This document shows positions 43,374 through 51,515 of a stretch of DNA of 64,000 bases, one piece after another. A program made the position numbers and the translations under genes. Positions within the stretch are counted from its first letter, which is position 1, and every line of letters begins with the position of its first letter. Source of the stretch: Dyella japonica A8 (GTDB lineage Bacteria > Pseudomonadota > Gammaproteobacteria > Xanthomonadales > Rhodanobacteraceae); the NCBI RefSeq assembly GCF_000725385.1, contig NZ_CP008884.1, forward strand, positions 1,178,001 through 1,242,000, read 5' to 3'. Below the pieces are notes generated by a model. The model had not been told where the DNA came from and did no database searches. It saw only the letters and a list, made by a program, of their open reading frames with translations.

Positions 43374-45104
43374 TCAGGCGGACTTGGGCGGGGTCACCCG
43401 CGCCGCGAGCAGTTCGCGCAGCTCGGTTTTCTCCGCGTTGTCCAGGGTGCCCTCGCGGCTCTTGGCGGTCAGCCAGTCGCGGCGCTGGATCACGGCCTGC
43501 TGTTCCATGCGCTTGAGCGCGTCGAAGAACTCCGCGCGCTGGGCCTCCGGTTCACCCACCACCATGGCGGCCATCAGTTTCTGCAGGGCGGAATATTCGG
43601 CGCGCTCGGCGAAATGCTCCACCAGCGAAGCGGAGTTGATGCCGGGGCGTGAACGCGCCAGGTCGATCAGCTCCGCCAGCAGTTCCACGCCCGGCTTGTC
43701 GAGGCGCAGGAAGCCGTAGGGACGTTCTACCTCATCCGCGGCGCCGGGCTGCGCCAGCAACAGGGCGATGGCGCTGCGCACCAGCGAACGCTGGACCACG
43801 GTGGGTCGCTGCACCGCCGTGCGCGGGGCGGGCGAGTTGTCTAGCGTCGTGCGTGCGCCGGTACGCTTTTCCAGTTCCTGCGCCATCAGGTCGCGGAAGG
43901 CGCCGTCGGGCAGGCGGGCGATCAGTGGGCGAGCACGCTCGGCGAGGCGCGCGCGGCCGTCGAGGCTGCCGGTGTCCACGTCGTGCGCCAGCTCGCCGAA
44001 GAAGTATTCGGAAAGCGGCGTCGCGGCCTTCAGGCGCTTCTCAAAGCCTTCCTTGCCTTCCTTGCGGATCAGCGTGTCCGGATCCTCGCCATCGGGCAGG
44101 AACAGGAAATACGCCTGCCGGCCATCGCGCAGGCGCGGCAGGGCCGATTCCAGCGCCTTCCACGCGGCAGCGCGGCCGGCGCGGTCGCCATCGAAACAGA
44201 ACACCACGTCGGGCGCGGCGCGGAACAGCACCTCGGTATGTTCGGGTGTGGTCGCCGTGCCCAGCGTGGCCACCGCAATGGGCAGGCCGGCCTGATGCAT
44301 GGCGATCACGTCCATGTAGCCCTCGACCACCACGATGCGCGGCAGGCTCGGGTTGGCCTGTTTCACCTGCCACATGGCGAACAGCTCGCGACCCTTGTGG
44401 AACAGCGGTGTTTCGGGTGAGTTGAGGTACTTCGGGCCCTGCTCCGATTGCAACACACGACCGCCGAAGGCGATCACGCGGCCACGCCGGTCGAGGATGG
44501 GGAACATCAGCCGTTCGCGGAAGCGGTCGTAACGGCTGCCGCGTTCGTTGCTGGCCACCATGCCCGCTTCGTTGAGCAGCTTCATGCGGCGATCGCTGCC
44601 GCCCAGCGCCTTGATCACGCCATCGAAGCCCGCGGGCGCCCAGCCGATGCGGAAGCGCTGGATGGTCTGCGCATCCAGCCCGCGTTTCTTGCAGTACGCC
44701 TGCGCGTCGGCGCTGCGCGGCAGTTCCTTCTCGTACCAGCTGGCCGCCGCGTCGAGCAGCGCATAGAGGTCGGTCTTGTCCTCGCGCGGGCGATCGTCGC
44801 CGCCTTCGCGCGGCACGGTCAGGCCGACCGACTGCGCCAGCTCCTCCACCGCATCGGGAAATTCCAGCCGCTCGTAATCCATCAGGAACTTCACCGCGCT
44901 GCCGTGCGCGCCGCAGCCGAAGCAGTGGAAGAACTGTTTGGCGGGGCTCACGTAGAACGAGGGCGAGCGTTCGTTGTGGAACGGGCAGCAGGCTGTCCAC
45001 TCGCGGCCGGCCTTCTTCAGCGGCACGCGCCGCTCGATCACGTCGACGATGTCGACGCGGGCAAGCAGTTCGTCGATGAAGCTGTCAGGGATACGTCCGC
45101 GCAT
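43374..45104 (-). CDS. dnaG: DNA primase
   Basis: Makes RNA primers for replication in complex with the DnaB helicase. The 576 residues contain the N-terminal CHC2 zinc ribbon (Cys40, His43, Cys61, Cys64), the RNA-polymerase core with FGGRVL and the TOPRIM domain (VVVEGYMDVIAMHQAG with the catalytic Glu, then VFCFDGDRAGRAAAWKALE with the acidic DGD metal site). The C-terminal DnaB-binding helical domain begins around residue 440 and ends PPKSA. The gene is separated from yqeY and rpsU by three unrelated genes, and no rpoD follows, unlike the classic rpsU-dnaG-rpoD operon. Confidence 0.97.
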   Translation of the reverse strand: MRGRIPDSFIDELLARVDIVDVIERRVPLKKAGREWTACCPFHNERSPSFYVSPAKQFFHCFGCGAHGSAVKFLMDYERLEFPDAVEELAQSVGLTVPREGGDDRPREDKTDLYALLDAAASWYEKELPRSADAQAYCKKRGLDAQTIQRFRIGWAPAGFDGVIKALGGSDRRMKLLNEAGMVASNERGSRYDRFRERLMFPILDRRGRVIAFGGRVLQSEQGPKYLNSPETPLFHKGRELFAMWQVKQANPSLPRIVVVEGYMDVIAMHQAGLPIAVATLGTATTPEHTEVLFRAAPDVVFCFDGDRAGRAAAWKALESALPRLRDGRQAYFLFLPDGEDPDTLIRKEGKEGFEKRLKAATPLSEYFFGELAHDVDTGSLDGRARLAERARPLIARLPDGAFRDLMAQELEKRTGARTTLDNSPAPRTAVQRPTVVQRSLVRSAIALLLAQPGAADEVERPYGFLRLDKPGVELLAELIDLARSRPGINSASLVEHFAERAEYSALQKLMAAMVVGEPEAQRAEFFDALKRMEQQAVIQRRDWLTAKSREGTLDNAEKTELRELLAARVTPPKSA

Positions 45105-45248
45105 AAGGTGTGTAGTTTATCGGTTGCGGCCTTCCCGGGGCGCATGGATGGCCGCATTCCACCCCCGTTCGGGCCGCCGGGCCCCACTGTGGCGGTCATC
45201 CGGCTGCCTTATGCTGTCGGCGGGGAGCCGTGATGGCCTGGGGGAGAC

Positions 45249-45905
45249 ATGGGGAACGTATTGGGGATGGCTCGCCCGGGCCTGCGGGTGCGGTTTCGTC
45301 CGGCCGCGCCGGAGGATGCCGACGTGGCGGTGCCATTGATCTACAGCTCCGGCCCGACCGCATTCGACTACGTGTTCACCACCCGCGACGGCGGTGACGC
45401 CCAGGTGTTCCTGCAGCACTGCTTCGTGGACGGTGCCGGTGAATTCGGCTGGCGCAATCACTGGGTCGGCGTGGCCGATGGCCAGGTCGTGGCGGTGGGT
45501 GCGGGTTTTGGTGCGGACACCAAGTGGCCATTCACCCTGGCGGCAGCCCGCCAGATCATCGGCCACTATGGCCTGCGCCGAGGGCTGGGCGTGATCGCCC
45601 GCGGGCTGCGGGTGGAGTCGGTGATCCGTCCGCCGGATGGCGACATGCACTACCTCGCGCACCTGGCAGTGTTGCCCGAGCTGCGGGGACACGGCATCGG
45701 CCGTGCGCTGATCGACCAGTTGATCGGCACGGCACGCGATGCAGGGCGCCGCCGCGTCACGCTGGATGTGGCCGTCAGCAATCCAAGAGCCGAGGCTCTT
45801 TACCGCCGCGCGGGATTCAAGGTCATCGGCGAGCGCCGGTCACAACTCGCCAACGAGCGCGGTCGCGTTCCCGACCATCGGCGCATGGAGCGCGTGATCG
45901 ACTGA
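45249..45905 (+). CDS. GNAT family N-acetyltransferase
   Basis: Cytosolic acetyl-CoA-dependent acetyltransferase, 218 residues. The opening LRVRFRPAAPEDADVAVPLIYSSGPTAFDYVF and the acetyl-CoA loop YLAHLAVLPELRGHGIGRALIDQLIGTARDAG (the R/Q-x-x-G-x-G/A motif) are clear, followed by VTLDVAVSNPRAEALYRRAGFKVIGER. Substrate unknown. The ATG at 45249 has GGGGGAGAC directly upstream; starts further in (45270) would remove a non-conserved leader of seven residues. Diverges from dnaG with 144 bp between. Confidence 0.88.
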   Translation: MGNVLGMARPGLRVRFRPAAPEDADVAVPLIYSSGPTAFDYVFTTRDGGDAQVFLQHCFVDGAGEFGWRNHWVGVADGQVVAVGAGFGADTKWPFTLAAARQIIGHYGLRRGLGVIARGLRVESVIRPPDGDMHYLAHLAVLPELRGHGIGRALIDQLIGTARDAGRRRVTLDVAVSNPRAEALYRRAGFKVIGERRSQLANERGRVPDHRRMERVID

Positions 45906-45910
45906 GCCGG

Positions 45911-46081
45911 CTAGGCCAGGTGAATCAGGCCGATCACGGCCAGCAGCGCGAGCAGGAACAGGATGATGAAGACCGCGAACAGCAGCTTGGCGATCGCCCC
46001 CGTCACACCCGATAGCGTGCCGAAACCGAGCCAGCCGGTGACGATGGAGACGATGGCGAGGATGATGGCCCATCTGAGCAT
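45911..46081 (-). CDS. DUF1328 family small membrane protein
   Basis: 56-residue protein starting MLRWAIILAIVSIVTGWLGF and ending LIHLA, with two hydrophobic helices. This matches the DUF1328 (YtjA-like) family of short membrane proteins often linked to stress responses; function unknown. AGGGAG lies 6 bp before the ATG. It ends 5 bp from the convergent GNAT gene. Confidence 0.88.
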   Translation of the reverse strand: MLRWAIILAIVSIVTGWLGFGTLSGVTGAIAKLLFAVFIILFLLALLAVIGLIHLA

Positions 46082-46316
46082 GTGTCACTCCCTGGGAGGA
46101 ACGGGCGCCGCCGGCGGGGCCGAAGGTGGATCCGTTGTAGATGCCTGCATGTGAACGTCATGCAGTGCGCCTGTGCAGGCAGGGCGGGGCCATTCATGTG
46201 GCGCGCTTGTCGTAGTTAAGGAAACAACCACGACGACAGGCAGGGGGCGACGCCGGCCGAACTTGCTAGCTTGGATGCACGTGCTTCTCGGGGGAGAGGC
46301 CAATGGGAGAGGGACC

Positions 46317-48059
46317 ATGCGTTATGGATGGACGGCCTTGGGCGCTGCCTGCCTGCTGAGCTTTTCGGTACACGCCGGGGACGCTTCGCTGCAGCAGCAG
46401 TACGCGCACATCCAGGATCTGAACAATACGTCCTGGCGACTGGTGTCCGCCCCTTCCGGCGATCCGCAGGCACTGGCGAAAGCTGTGGAGCTGTCCCGGC
46501 AATCACTGGCGAGCGCGGAGCAGATGAAGGCGGCACTGCGGGAAAACGCAGGCCTTGCCTTGGAAGTGACGCAACGCCACAGCGACGCCTTGCGTATCCT
46601 CGCCAGTGCCTATGCGCTTCAGAACGATCGTGAGCACGCGCTCGCCTGTCTGGAATCGCTTCTGAAGGAAGCATGGGTGGAGGCATCGACGGCCGACCTG
46701 CTTGCGAAGAATCATGCGCTCGACCGCTTGCGCGACGAACCACGCTACAAGGCGGTCATCGCGGCACTGGGGCGACTGGATTCGCAGTGGCGTGCACCGG
46801 CCATCGCGACGACGGATACCGAACTGGACGAGGCGCACCGCATCGCCGGACTTTCGCTGTTCTGGTCGGAAGCGCGCTACAACTTCGTGCACTTCGAGCT
46901 GGTGCCCGATCTCGACTGGAACCAGGCATATGTGGATTTCCTGCCCAAGGTGATCGCAGCGAAGAGCCTGCACGACTACTACGAGGTGATGATGCGGTTC
47001 GCGCCTTTGCTGCATGACGGCCATACCAGCATCACGCCGCCCGCGACGATCTCGAACGAGTTCTACGCACGCCCGGCGATTCGCACGGCCATGATCGACG
47101 GCCATGTACTGGTCACGGAAGTGTGCAGCCCGAAGCTGGCGTCGCAGGTGCGCGTCGGCGACGAGGTGGTGAGCGTCGACGGTCAGGACGTTCGCCAGTA
47201 CGCGCAGGAGCGCGTCGAGCCCTATGCAAGTACATCGACGCCGCAGGACACGCTCGTCCACGTCTACGACTACCGCTTGCTGCAGGGCGATCATCGGCAG
47301 CCGGTGACGCTGGGGCTGAAGGACGCTGCGGGTCGCCTGCGCCAGGTGCGGTTGTCACGTGAGAACGACCCGTCCGTCCAGGTTGCGCCGACGGTCGACT
47401 GGCGCATGTTGCCCGATGGCGTGGCCTATCTCGCCATCCATGAATTCGAGGACGATGACGGTGTGAAAGCCTTCGAGCGCGCGTTGCCGCAGATCCTGCA
47501 TGCCAAGGGCTTGATCCTGGATCTTCGCCGCAACACCGGTGGCTCCGATGTGGTGGGCGCGCAGATCCTGAGTTACCTGACGGACCGGCCGCTTCAAGGG
47601 AGTCGCAGCAGAACCCAGGAATATGCACCGGTGTATCGGGCGGACGCGGGGCCTTACACCGCCTGGAACGAATGGGAGGCTGGCACTTTCCAGATGGAGC
47701 GCGCGCAGCGCTATCACGGCCCCGTCGTCGTGCTCGTCGGGCCGCGCACGTATTCGGCGGCGGAAGACTTCGTGGTCGCTTTTGATGCCTTGAAGCGAGG
47801 CACCCTGATGGGCGAGACCACCGGCGGAAGCACGGGGGAACCGCTCCAGTTCAAGCTGCCCGGTGGCGGCACGGCGAGGATCTGCACCAAGCACGACAGC
47901 TTTCCGGACGGCCGGGAATTCGTGGGCAAGGGCATTGCGCCCCAGATCACCGTGGCCCCCACGGTCGAGGACATTCGCGCGGGACGCGACCCCGTCATCC
48001 AGCGGGCGCTGGCGGTGCTGGCCGGCAAGGAGGCCTCGCCGGCCACGCCTGCGCCCTGA
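46317..48059 (+). CDS. Secreted S41 family peptidase (C-terminal-processing-protease-like)
   Basis: Predicted periplasmic serine protease, 580 residues. Signal peptide (MRYGWTALGAACLLSFSVHA), then an N-terminal helical part of about 150 residues with a tetratricopeptide-like segment (SDALRILASAYALQNDREHALACLESLL), a TSP-type helical stretch, a PDZ-like domain (VTEVCSPKLASQVRVGDEVVSVDGQDV), and the S41 protease core: GLILDLRRNTGGSDVVGAQIL, then VVVLVGPRTYSAAEDFVVAF with the likely catalytic Ser and GETTGGSTGEPLQFKLPGG. This architecture fits S41 peptidases acting on exported proteins; the substrate is unknown. GGGAGAGGGACC gives the start at 46317; the frame is open to 46173 but without signal-peptide sense. 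It lies between yqeY and dnaG on the opposite strand. Confidence 0.9.
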   Translation: MRYGWTALGAACLLSFSVHAGDASLQQQYAHIQDLNNTSWRLVSAPSGDPQALAKAVELSRQSLASAEQMKAALRENAGLALEVTQRHSDALRILASAYALQNDREHALACLESLLKEAWVEASTADLLAKNHALDRLRDEPRYKAVIAALGRLDSQWRAPAIATTDTELDEAHRIAGLSLFWSEARYNFVHFELVPDLDWNQAYVDFLPKVIAAKSLHDYYEVMMRFAPLLHDGHTSITPPATISNEFYARPAIRTAMIDGHVLVTEVCSPKLASQVRVGDEVVSVDGQDVRQYAQERVEPYASTSTPQDTLVHVYDYRLLQGDHRQPVTLGLKDAAGRLRQVRLSRENDPSVQVAPTVDWRMLPDGVAYLAIHEFEDDDGVKAFERALPQILHAKGLILDLRRNTGGSDVVGAQILSYLTDRPLQGSRSRTQEYAPVYRADAGPYTAWNEWEAGTFQMERAQRYHGPVVVLVGPRTYSAAEDFVVAFDALKRGTLMGETTGGSTGEPLQFKLPGGGTARICTKHDSFPDGREFVGKGIAPQITVAPTVEDIRAGRDPVIQRALAVLAGKEASPATPAP

Positions 48060-48083
48060 GGCGCAGGCGGACAAGGCAGGCGA

Positions 48084-48530
48084 TCAGCCCGCCAGGCGGG
48101 CCTTGATGCGGCCGGACACCACGCCCATGTCGGCGCGGCCGGCGGCCTTTTCCTTCACGGCGGCCACCACCTTGCCCATGTCGCGGGCCGAGCTGGCGCC
48201 GGTTTCGGCGATGGCGGCGGTGATCAGCGCGTCGATCTCTTCCTCGCTGAGCTTGGCCGGCAGGTAGGTCTCGATCACCTTCATTTCGGCCTGCTCCACG
48301 TCGGCCAGGTCCTGGCGATTGGCCGCCTGGTACTGGCTGATGGAGTCCTTGCGCTGCTTGACCATCTTTTCCAGCACGGCCAGGGTCTGGACGTCGTCCA
48401 GCTCGATGCGCTCGTCCACCTCGCGCTGCTTGACCGCGGCCAGGATCAGTCGGATGACGCCCAGGCGGTCCTTCTCGCCGCCACGCATGGCGGTCTTCAT
48501 GTCGTCGGTAAGCTGCTGTTTCAGTGTCAT
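48084..48530 (-). CDS. yqeY: GatB/YqeY domain protein
   Basis: 148-residue all-helical protein related to the tRNA-binding tail domain of GatB, with TLKQQLTDDMKTAMRGGEKDRLGVIRLILAAVKQREVDERIELDD, a lysine/arginine-rich centre (KMVKQRKDSISQYQAANRQDL) and LPAKLSEEEIDALITAAIAETGA. YqeY proteins usually lie between rpsU and dnaG; exact function is unknown. Its ATG is only 6 bp from the end of a MITE-like element (48537-48804), so its ribosome site (ACAGGCTC) and untranslated region come from that element, and a terminator separates it from rpsU. Confidence 0.93.
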   Translation of the reverse strand: MTLKQQLTDDMKTAMRGGEKDRLGVIRLILAAVKQREVDERIELDDVQTLAVLEKMVKQRKDSISQYQAANRQDLADVEQAEMKVIETYLPAKLSEEEIDALITAAIAETGASSARDMGKVVAAVKEKAAGRADMGVVSGRIKARLAG

Positions 48531-48536
48531 GGGTTT

Positions 48537-48804
48537 AGAGCCTGTCTAAGGTCTCCTCGTGCCCCGCGCCGGGAGCTGTTTGCGCGCAGGTCAAGGAAGA
48601 ATGAAGGAGTGTACGTCCGTACACGACTGAGTGATGACGCCGGCCTGCGGGCAAACAGACCCGGCCCTCCGGGTTGACCTTGAGAGGCCGTCATGCGGCA
48701 GCACGCGGCTTGGCCTGCCCGCCAGGCAGGCGCTGCGCCACGCACTACCACCTGACGGGCTCTCAAGGTCAGCGCGGGGCACGGGGAGACCTTAGACAGG
48801 CTCT
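48537..48804. mobile_element. MITE-like element with long terminal inverted repeats
   Basis: A 268-bp segment bounded by inverted repeats: AGAGCCTGTCTAAGGTCTCC (then TCGTGCCCCGCGC) at 48537 and the same sequence inverted at 48804, one mismatch in about 33 bp. Inside lies a second inverted pair of about 21 bp (TTGACCTTGAGAGGCCGTCA at 48674 and TGACGGGCTCTCAAGGTCAG at 48753) and a small palindrome GTGTACGTCCGTACAC at 48609. No ORF of note, so non-autonomous. No clear target duplication (GGGTTT / TATCCT flanks). Confidence 0.75.
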
Positions 48805-48823
48805 TATCCTTGGAAGCACACAA

Positions 48824-48852
48824 AGCCGGCGTTGCACTGGGCAACGCCGGCT
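48824..48852 (-). terminator. Terminator after rpsU
   Basis: AGCCGGCGTTGC and GCAACGCCGGCT form a perfect 12-bp stem with a 5-nt loop. On the minus strand it is followed by TTGTGTGCTT. It lies about 110 bp past the rpsU stop and would separate rpsU from yqeY. Confidence 0.8.
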
Positions 48853-48964
48853 AGTGTAGGTCTACTGACTCAGCGGCAGCGGATGGACGCGCCAGCTGCC
48901 AGGCTACCTGTCATGGCACCGAAAGGTGCCGGAACCGCAATCGTCCGCGTAGCGGACGACGGGC

Positions 48965-49180
48965 TCAGTACAGGCGCGTACGACGCGAGGTGTCGCGCGA
49001 GAGGCGGCGCAGGTGACGCTTCACGGCAGCTGCACGCTTGCGCTTACGCTCCTGGGTCGGCTTTTCGTAGAACTCGCGCTTGCGGGTCTCGGCCAGGACG
49101 CCGGCCTTTTCGCAGGTGCGCTTGAAGCGACGGAGGGCAAGCTCGAACGGCTCGTTCTCGCGGACTTTTACGCTGGGCAT
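48965..49180 (-). CDS. rpsU: 30S ribosomal protein S21
   Basis: 71-residue basic ribosomal protein ([20 protein letters not shown]...[18 protein letters not shown]) needed for translation initiation on mRNAs with leader structure. Full length for the gammaproteobacterial form. It has its own strong promoter (49242-49271) and terminator, and is divergent from tsaD, the conserved arrangement. Confidence 0.97.
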   Translation of the reverse strand: MPSVKVRENEPFELALRRFKRTCEKAGVLAETRKREFYEKPTQERKRKRAAAVKRHLRRLSRDTSRRTRLY

Positions 49181-49241
49181 GGAAACTCCAAGTGGTAGAC
49201 TGGCTCGCCTGAACGGGCCGTTTGAATACGGTGAGCCGCGA

Positions 49242-49271
49242 AGTATAACGTGGAAACGACAGCAATTTCAA
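49242..49271 (-). promoter_or_regulatory. rpsU: Sigma-70 promoter of rpsU
   Basis: On the minus strand TTGAAA (49266-49271), an 18-bp spacer and TATACT (49242-49247). It starts about 60 bp ahead of the rpsU ATG. The -35 box lies inside the proposed tsaD coding start. Confidence 0.75.
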
Positions 49272-50329
49272 AGCCCCAGTACAACCCGGTTCTGAACAAG
49301 CCGGTGCTGGGCATCGAGACCTCCTGTGACGAGACCGGCGTGGCCCTGCTGCGCTGGGAACAGGACGCGCCCGGCAACGGGCTGCTTTCACATACCCTCT
49401 ACAGCCAGATCAAGCTGCACGCCGAATACGGCGGGGTGGTGCCGGAACTGGCCAGCCGCGACCACGTGCGCAAGCTGTTGCCGCTGGTGCGCGAGGCGCT
49501 GGGCCAGGCGGGCCTGGCCCCGGCCGATCTTGGCGGCGTGGCCTATACCGCCGGTCCCGGCCTGGTCGGCGCCCTGCTGGTGGGCGCCTCGGCGGCCCGG
49601 GCCATGGCCTGGGCGCTGGGCGTGCCGGCCATCGGCGTGCACCACATGGAGGGCCACCTGCTGGCCCCGCTGCTGGAGGAAGACCCGCCGGAACCGCCCT
49701 TCGTGGCGTTGCTGGTGTCCGGCGGCCACTCCATGCTGGTGGAAGTGAAGGGCATCGGCGACTACAAGATCCTTGGCGACACGCTGGACGACGCCGCCGG
49801 CGAGGCCTTCGACAAGACGGCCAAGCTGATGGGCCTGCCGTATCCGGGCGGCCCCGCGCTGGCCAAGCTGGCCGAGCAGGGGCGCCCCGGGACGTTTCGT
49901 TTCTCCCGCCCGATGACCGACCGTCCCGGCCTGGATTTCAGCTTCTCGGGCCTGAAGACCCAGGTGTTGCTGGCCTGGCAGCAGTCGGACCAGAGCGAGC
50001 AGACGCGCGCGGATATCGCCCGTGCGTTCGAGGAAGCCATCGTCGACACCATGATCATCAAGTGTCGCCGTGCCTTGCAGGCCAGTGGTGCGAAGCGACT
50101 GGTGATCGCCGGTGGCGTGGGCGCCAACAAGCGCCTGCGCACCGAACTGGCCGCGGCCGGCGAGAAGGATGGCTTCAAGGCCTACTTCCCGCGTCTGGCG
50201 TTCTGCACCGACAACGGGGCGATGATTGCGCTGGCCGGCGCCATCCGCCTGGCGCATGGCCAGCACCAGGACGAATCAGTGCAGGTGTTCCCGCGCTGGG
50301 ATCTGGAAACATTGCCGCCGGCAGTGTGA
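49250..50329 (+). CDS. tsaD: tRNA N6-adenosine threonylcarbamoyltransferase
   Basis: Transfers the threonylcarbamoyl group to A37 of ANN-decoding tRNAs, with TsaB and TsaE. The 359 residues have [16 protein letters not shown], the metal-binding [12 protein letters not shown] (H-x-E-G-H), [25 protein letters not shown] and [23 protein letters not shown] at the end. The frame permits GTG at 49250 or GTG at 49304 (just at VLGIETS). The longer form adds a non-conserved stretch of 18 residues ([17 protein letters not shown]); neither has a clear ribosome site, and the rpsU promoter overlaps the longer one. A family-A repeat follows, then folB. Confidence 0.95.
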   Translation: METTAISKPQYNPVLNKPVLGIETSCDETGVALLRWEQDAPGNGLLSHTLYSQIKLHAEYGGVVPELASRDHVRKLLPLVREALGQAGLAPADLGGVAYTAGPGLVGALLVGASAARAMAWALGVPAIGVHHMEGHLLAPLLEEDPPEPPFVALLVSGGHSMLVEVKGIGDYKILGDTLDDAAGEAFDKTAKLMGLPYPGGPALAKLAEQGRPGTFRFSRPMTDRPGLDFSFSGLKTQVLLAWQQSDQSEQTRADIARAFEEAIVDTMIIKCRRALQASGAKRLVIAGGVGANKRLRTELAAAGEKDGFKAYFPRLAFCTDNGAMIALAGAIRLAHGQHQDESVQVFPRWDLETLPPAV

Positions 50330-50345
50330 CGCCAGGCTGCGTTCT

Positions 50346-50416
50346 GTGGGAGCGCACCCTGTGCGCGACCGACGCTCGTCGAGGCATCGGCAGTCGCGCA
50401 CAGGGTGCGCTCCCAC
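50346..50416. repeat. REP-type palindromic element, family A (copy 4)
   Basis: GTGGGAGCGCACCCTGTGCG (then CGAC) and its inverted copy ending GTGCGCTCCCAC, about 23 bp apart, between tsaD and folB. Confidence 0.92.
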
Positions 50417-50439
50417 GGATGGCCCGGTAACCTATCCGC

Positions 50440-50799
50440 ATGGATATCGTTTTCATCGAAGATCTGCGCATCGATGCCGTCATTGGCATCTACGACTGGG
50501 AGCGCCGCGTGCGCCAGACCTTGTCGTTCGACATCGAAATGGCGTTCGACAACACCCTCCCCGCCGCCAGCGACGACATTGCGCTCACGCTCAATTACAA
50601 GGACGTGTCCAAGCGCCTGATCGACTACGTCGGCGCCTCCAGCTTCGGCCTGGTGGAAACGCTGGCGGAACGATGCGCCGCGATCATCCGCGAGGAGTTC
50701 GGCGTGGCCTGGGTGCGGCTCAAGCTGTCCAAGCCCGGTGCGGTACGCGGAGCGAAGTCGGTCGGCGTGCGCATCGAGCGCGGCACCCGGCCGCAGTGA
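50440..50799 (+). CDS. folB: Dihydroneopterin aldolase
   Basis: Folate pathway: splits 7,8-dihydroneopterin into 6-hydroxymethyl-7,8-dihydropterin and glycolaldehyde; often epimerase too. The 119 residues match length and motifs: MDIVFIEDLRIDAVIGIYDWERRVRQTLSFDIEM, LNYKDVSKRLIDYV, SFGLVETLAERCAAII with the substrate Glu, and VRLKLSKPGAVRGAKSVGVRIER with the catalytic Lys. Followed 12 bp later by folK, so co-transcribed. Confidence 0.96.
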   Translation: MDIVFIEDLRIDAVIGIYDWERRVRQTLSFDIEMAFDNTLPAASDDIALTLNYKDVSKRLIDYVGASSFGLVETLAERCAAIIREEFGVAWVRLKLSKPGAVRGAKSVGVRIERGTRPQ

Positions 50800-50811
50800 C
50801 GCACTGAATCG

Positions 50812-51294
50812 ATGGCACGCGTCTACTTGAGCCTGGGTTCCAACGTCGAACCCGTGCGCTATCTCAACGCCGCACTGGACGAACTTCGCGCGCGATTTGG
50901 CGCGCTGGCCGTCTCGCCGGCCTACCGCAGCCAATCGGTGGGCTTTGACGGCGCGGATTTCGTGAACCTTGCGGTGGGGCTGGATACCGAGCTTTCCCCC
51001 GAGGCGCTTAACGAGTGGCTGCATGCGCTGGAAGACCGCCACGGACGCCGCCGCGACGTGCCGCGCTATGCCGACCGCACGCTGGACGTGGACATCGTGC
51101 TGTACGACGACCTGGTGCGTCAGGGCGAGGGGCACCTGGACATCCCGCGCAAGGAGCTGAGGCATGCCTTCGTGCTCAAGCCCATCGCGGACATTGCGCC
51201 GGAGCTTAGGCATCCGGTGACAGGGTTGACCATGCAGGCGTTGTGGGAGGCGTTTCCGGCTGAGAGCGAGCCGCTGCAGCTTCAGCGGCTCTGA
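50812..51294 (+). CDS. folK: 2-amino-4-hydroxy-6-hydroxymethyldihydropteridine pyrophosphokinase
   Basis: Next step after FolB: pyrophosphoryl transfer from ATP to hydroxymethyl-dihydropterin. The 160 residues contain VYLSLGSNVEPVRYLNAAL, SPAYRSQSVGFDGADFVNLAVGLDT, LEDRHGRRRDVPRYADRTLDVDIVLYDD with the conserved R-x(5)-R and D-x-D metal-binding site, and LRHAFVLKPIADIAPELRHP. Standard length and full motif set. Confidence 0.96.
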   Translation: MARVYLSLGSNVEPVRYLNAALDELRARFGALAVSPAYRSQSVGFDGADFVNLAVGLDTELSPEALNEWLHALEDRHGRRRDVPRYADRTLDVDIVLYDDLVRQGEGHLDIPRKELRHAFVLKPIADIAPELRHPVTGLTMQALWEAFPAESEPLQLQRL

Positions 51295-51325
51295 GGGACG
51301 GCCCCTCTATTGGCGCCGATCGTCC

Positions 51326-51417
51326 TCACCGTCATTCCCGCGAAAGCGGGAATCCAGTGCCTTCGCGGGTGTACTTAAAGACGCTGGATTCCCGCTTTCG
51401 CGGGAATGACGGTGAGG
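51326..51417. repeat. REP-type palindromic element, family B (pair)
   Basis: CCTCACCGTCATTCCCGCGA continues as AAGCGGGAATCCAG and is mirrored by CTGGATTCCCGCTTTCGCGG followed by GAATGACGGTGAGG. Between folK and the next gene. Confidence 0.9.
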
Positions 51418-51515
51418 ACGAATAAAGACCGGGGAAGCCTCGGGCCCGCCGCACTGTCGCTGTAACACGGCAAGTGCTAGAAATCGCAGCCACCACAGGA
51501 CAGGGGAGTAGGGAT

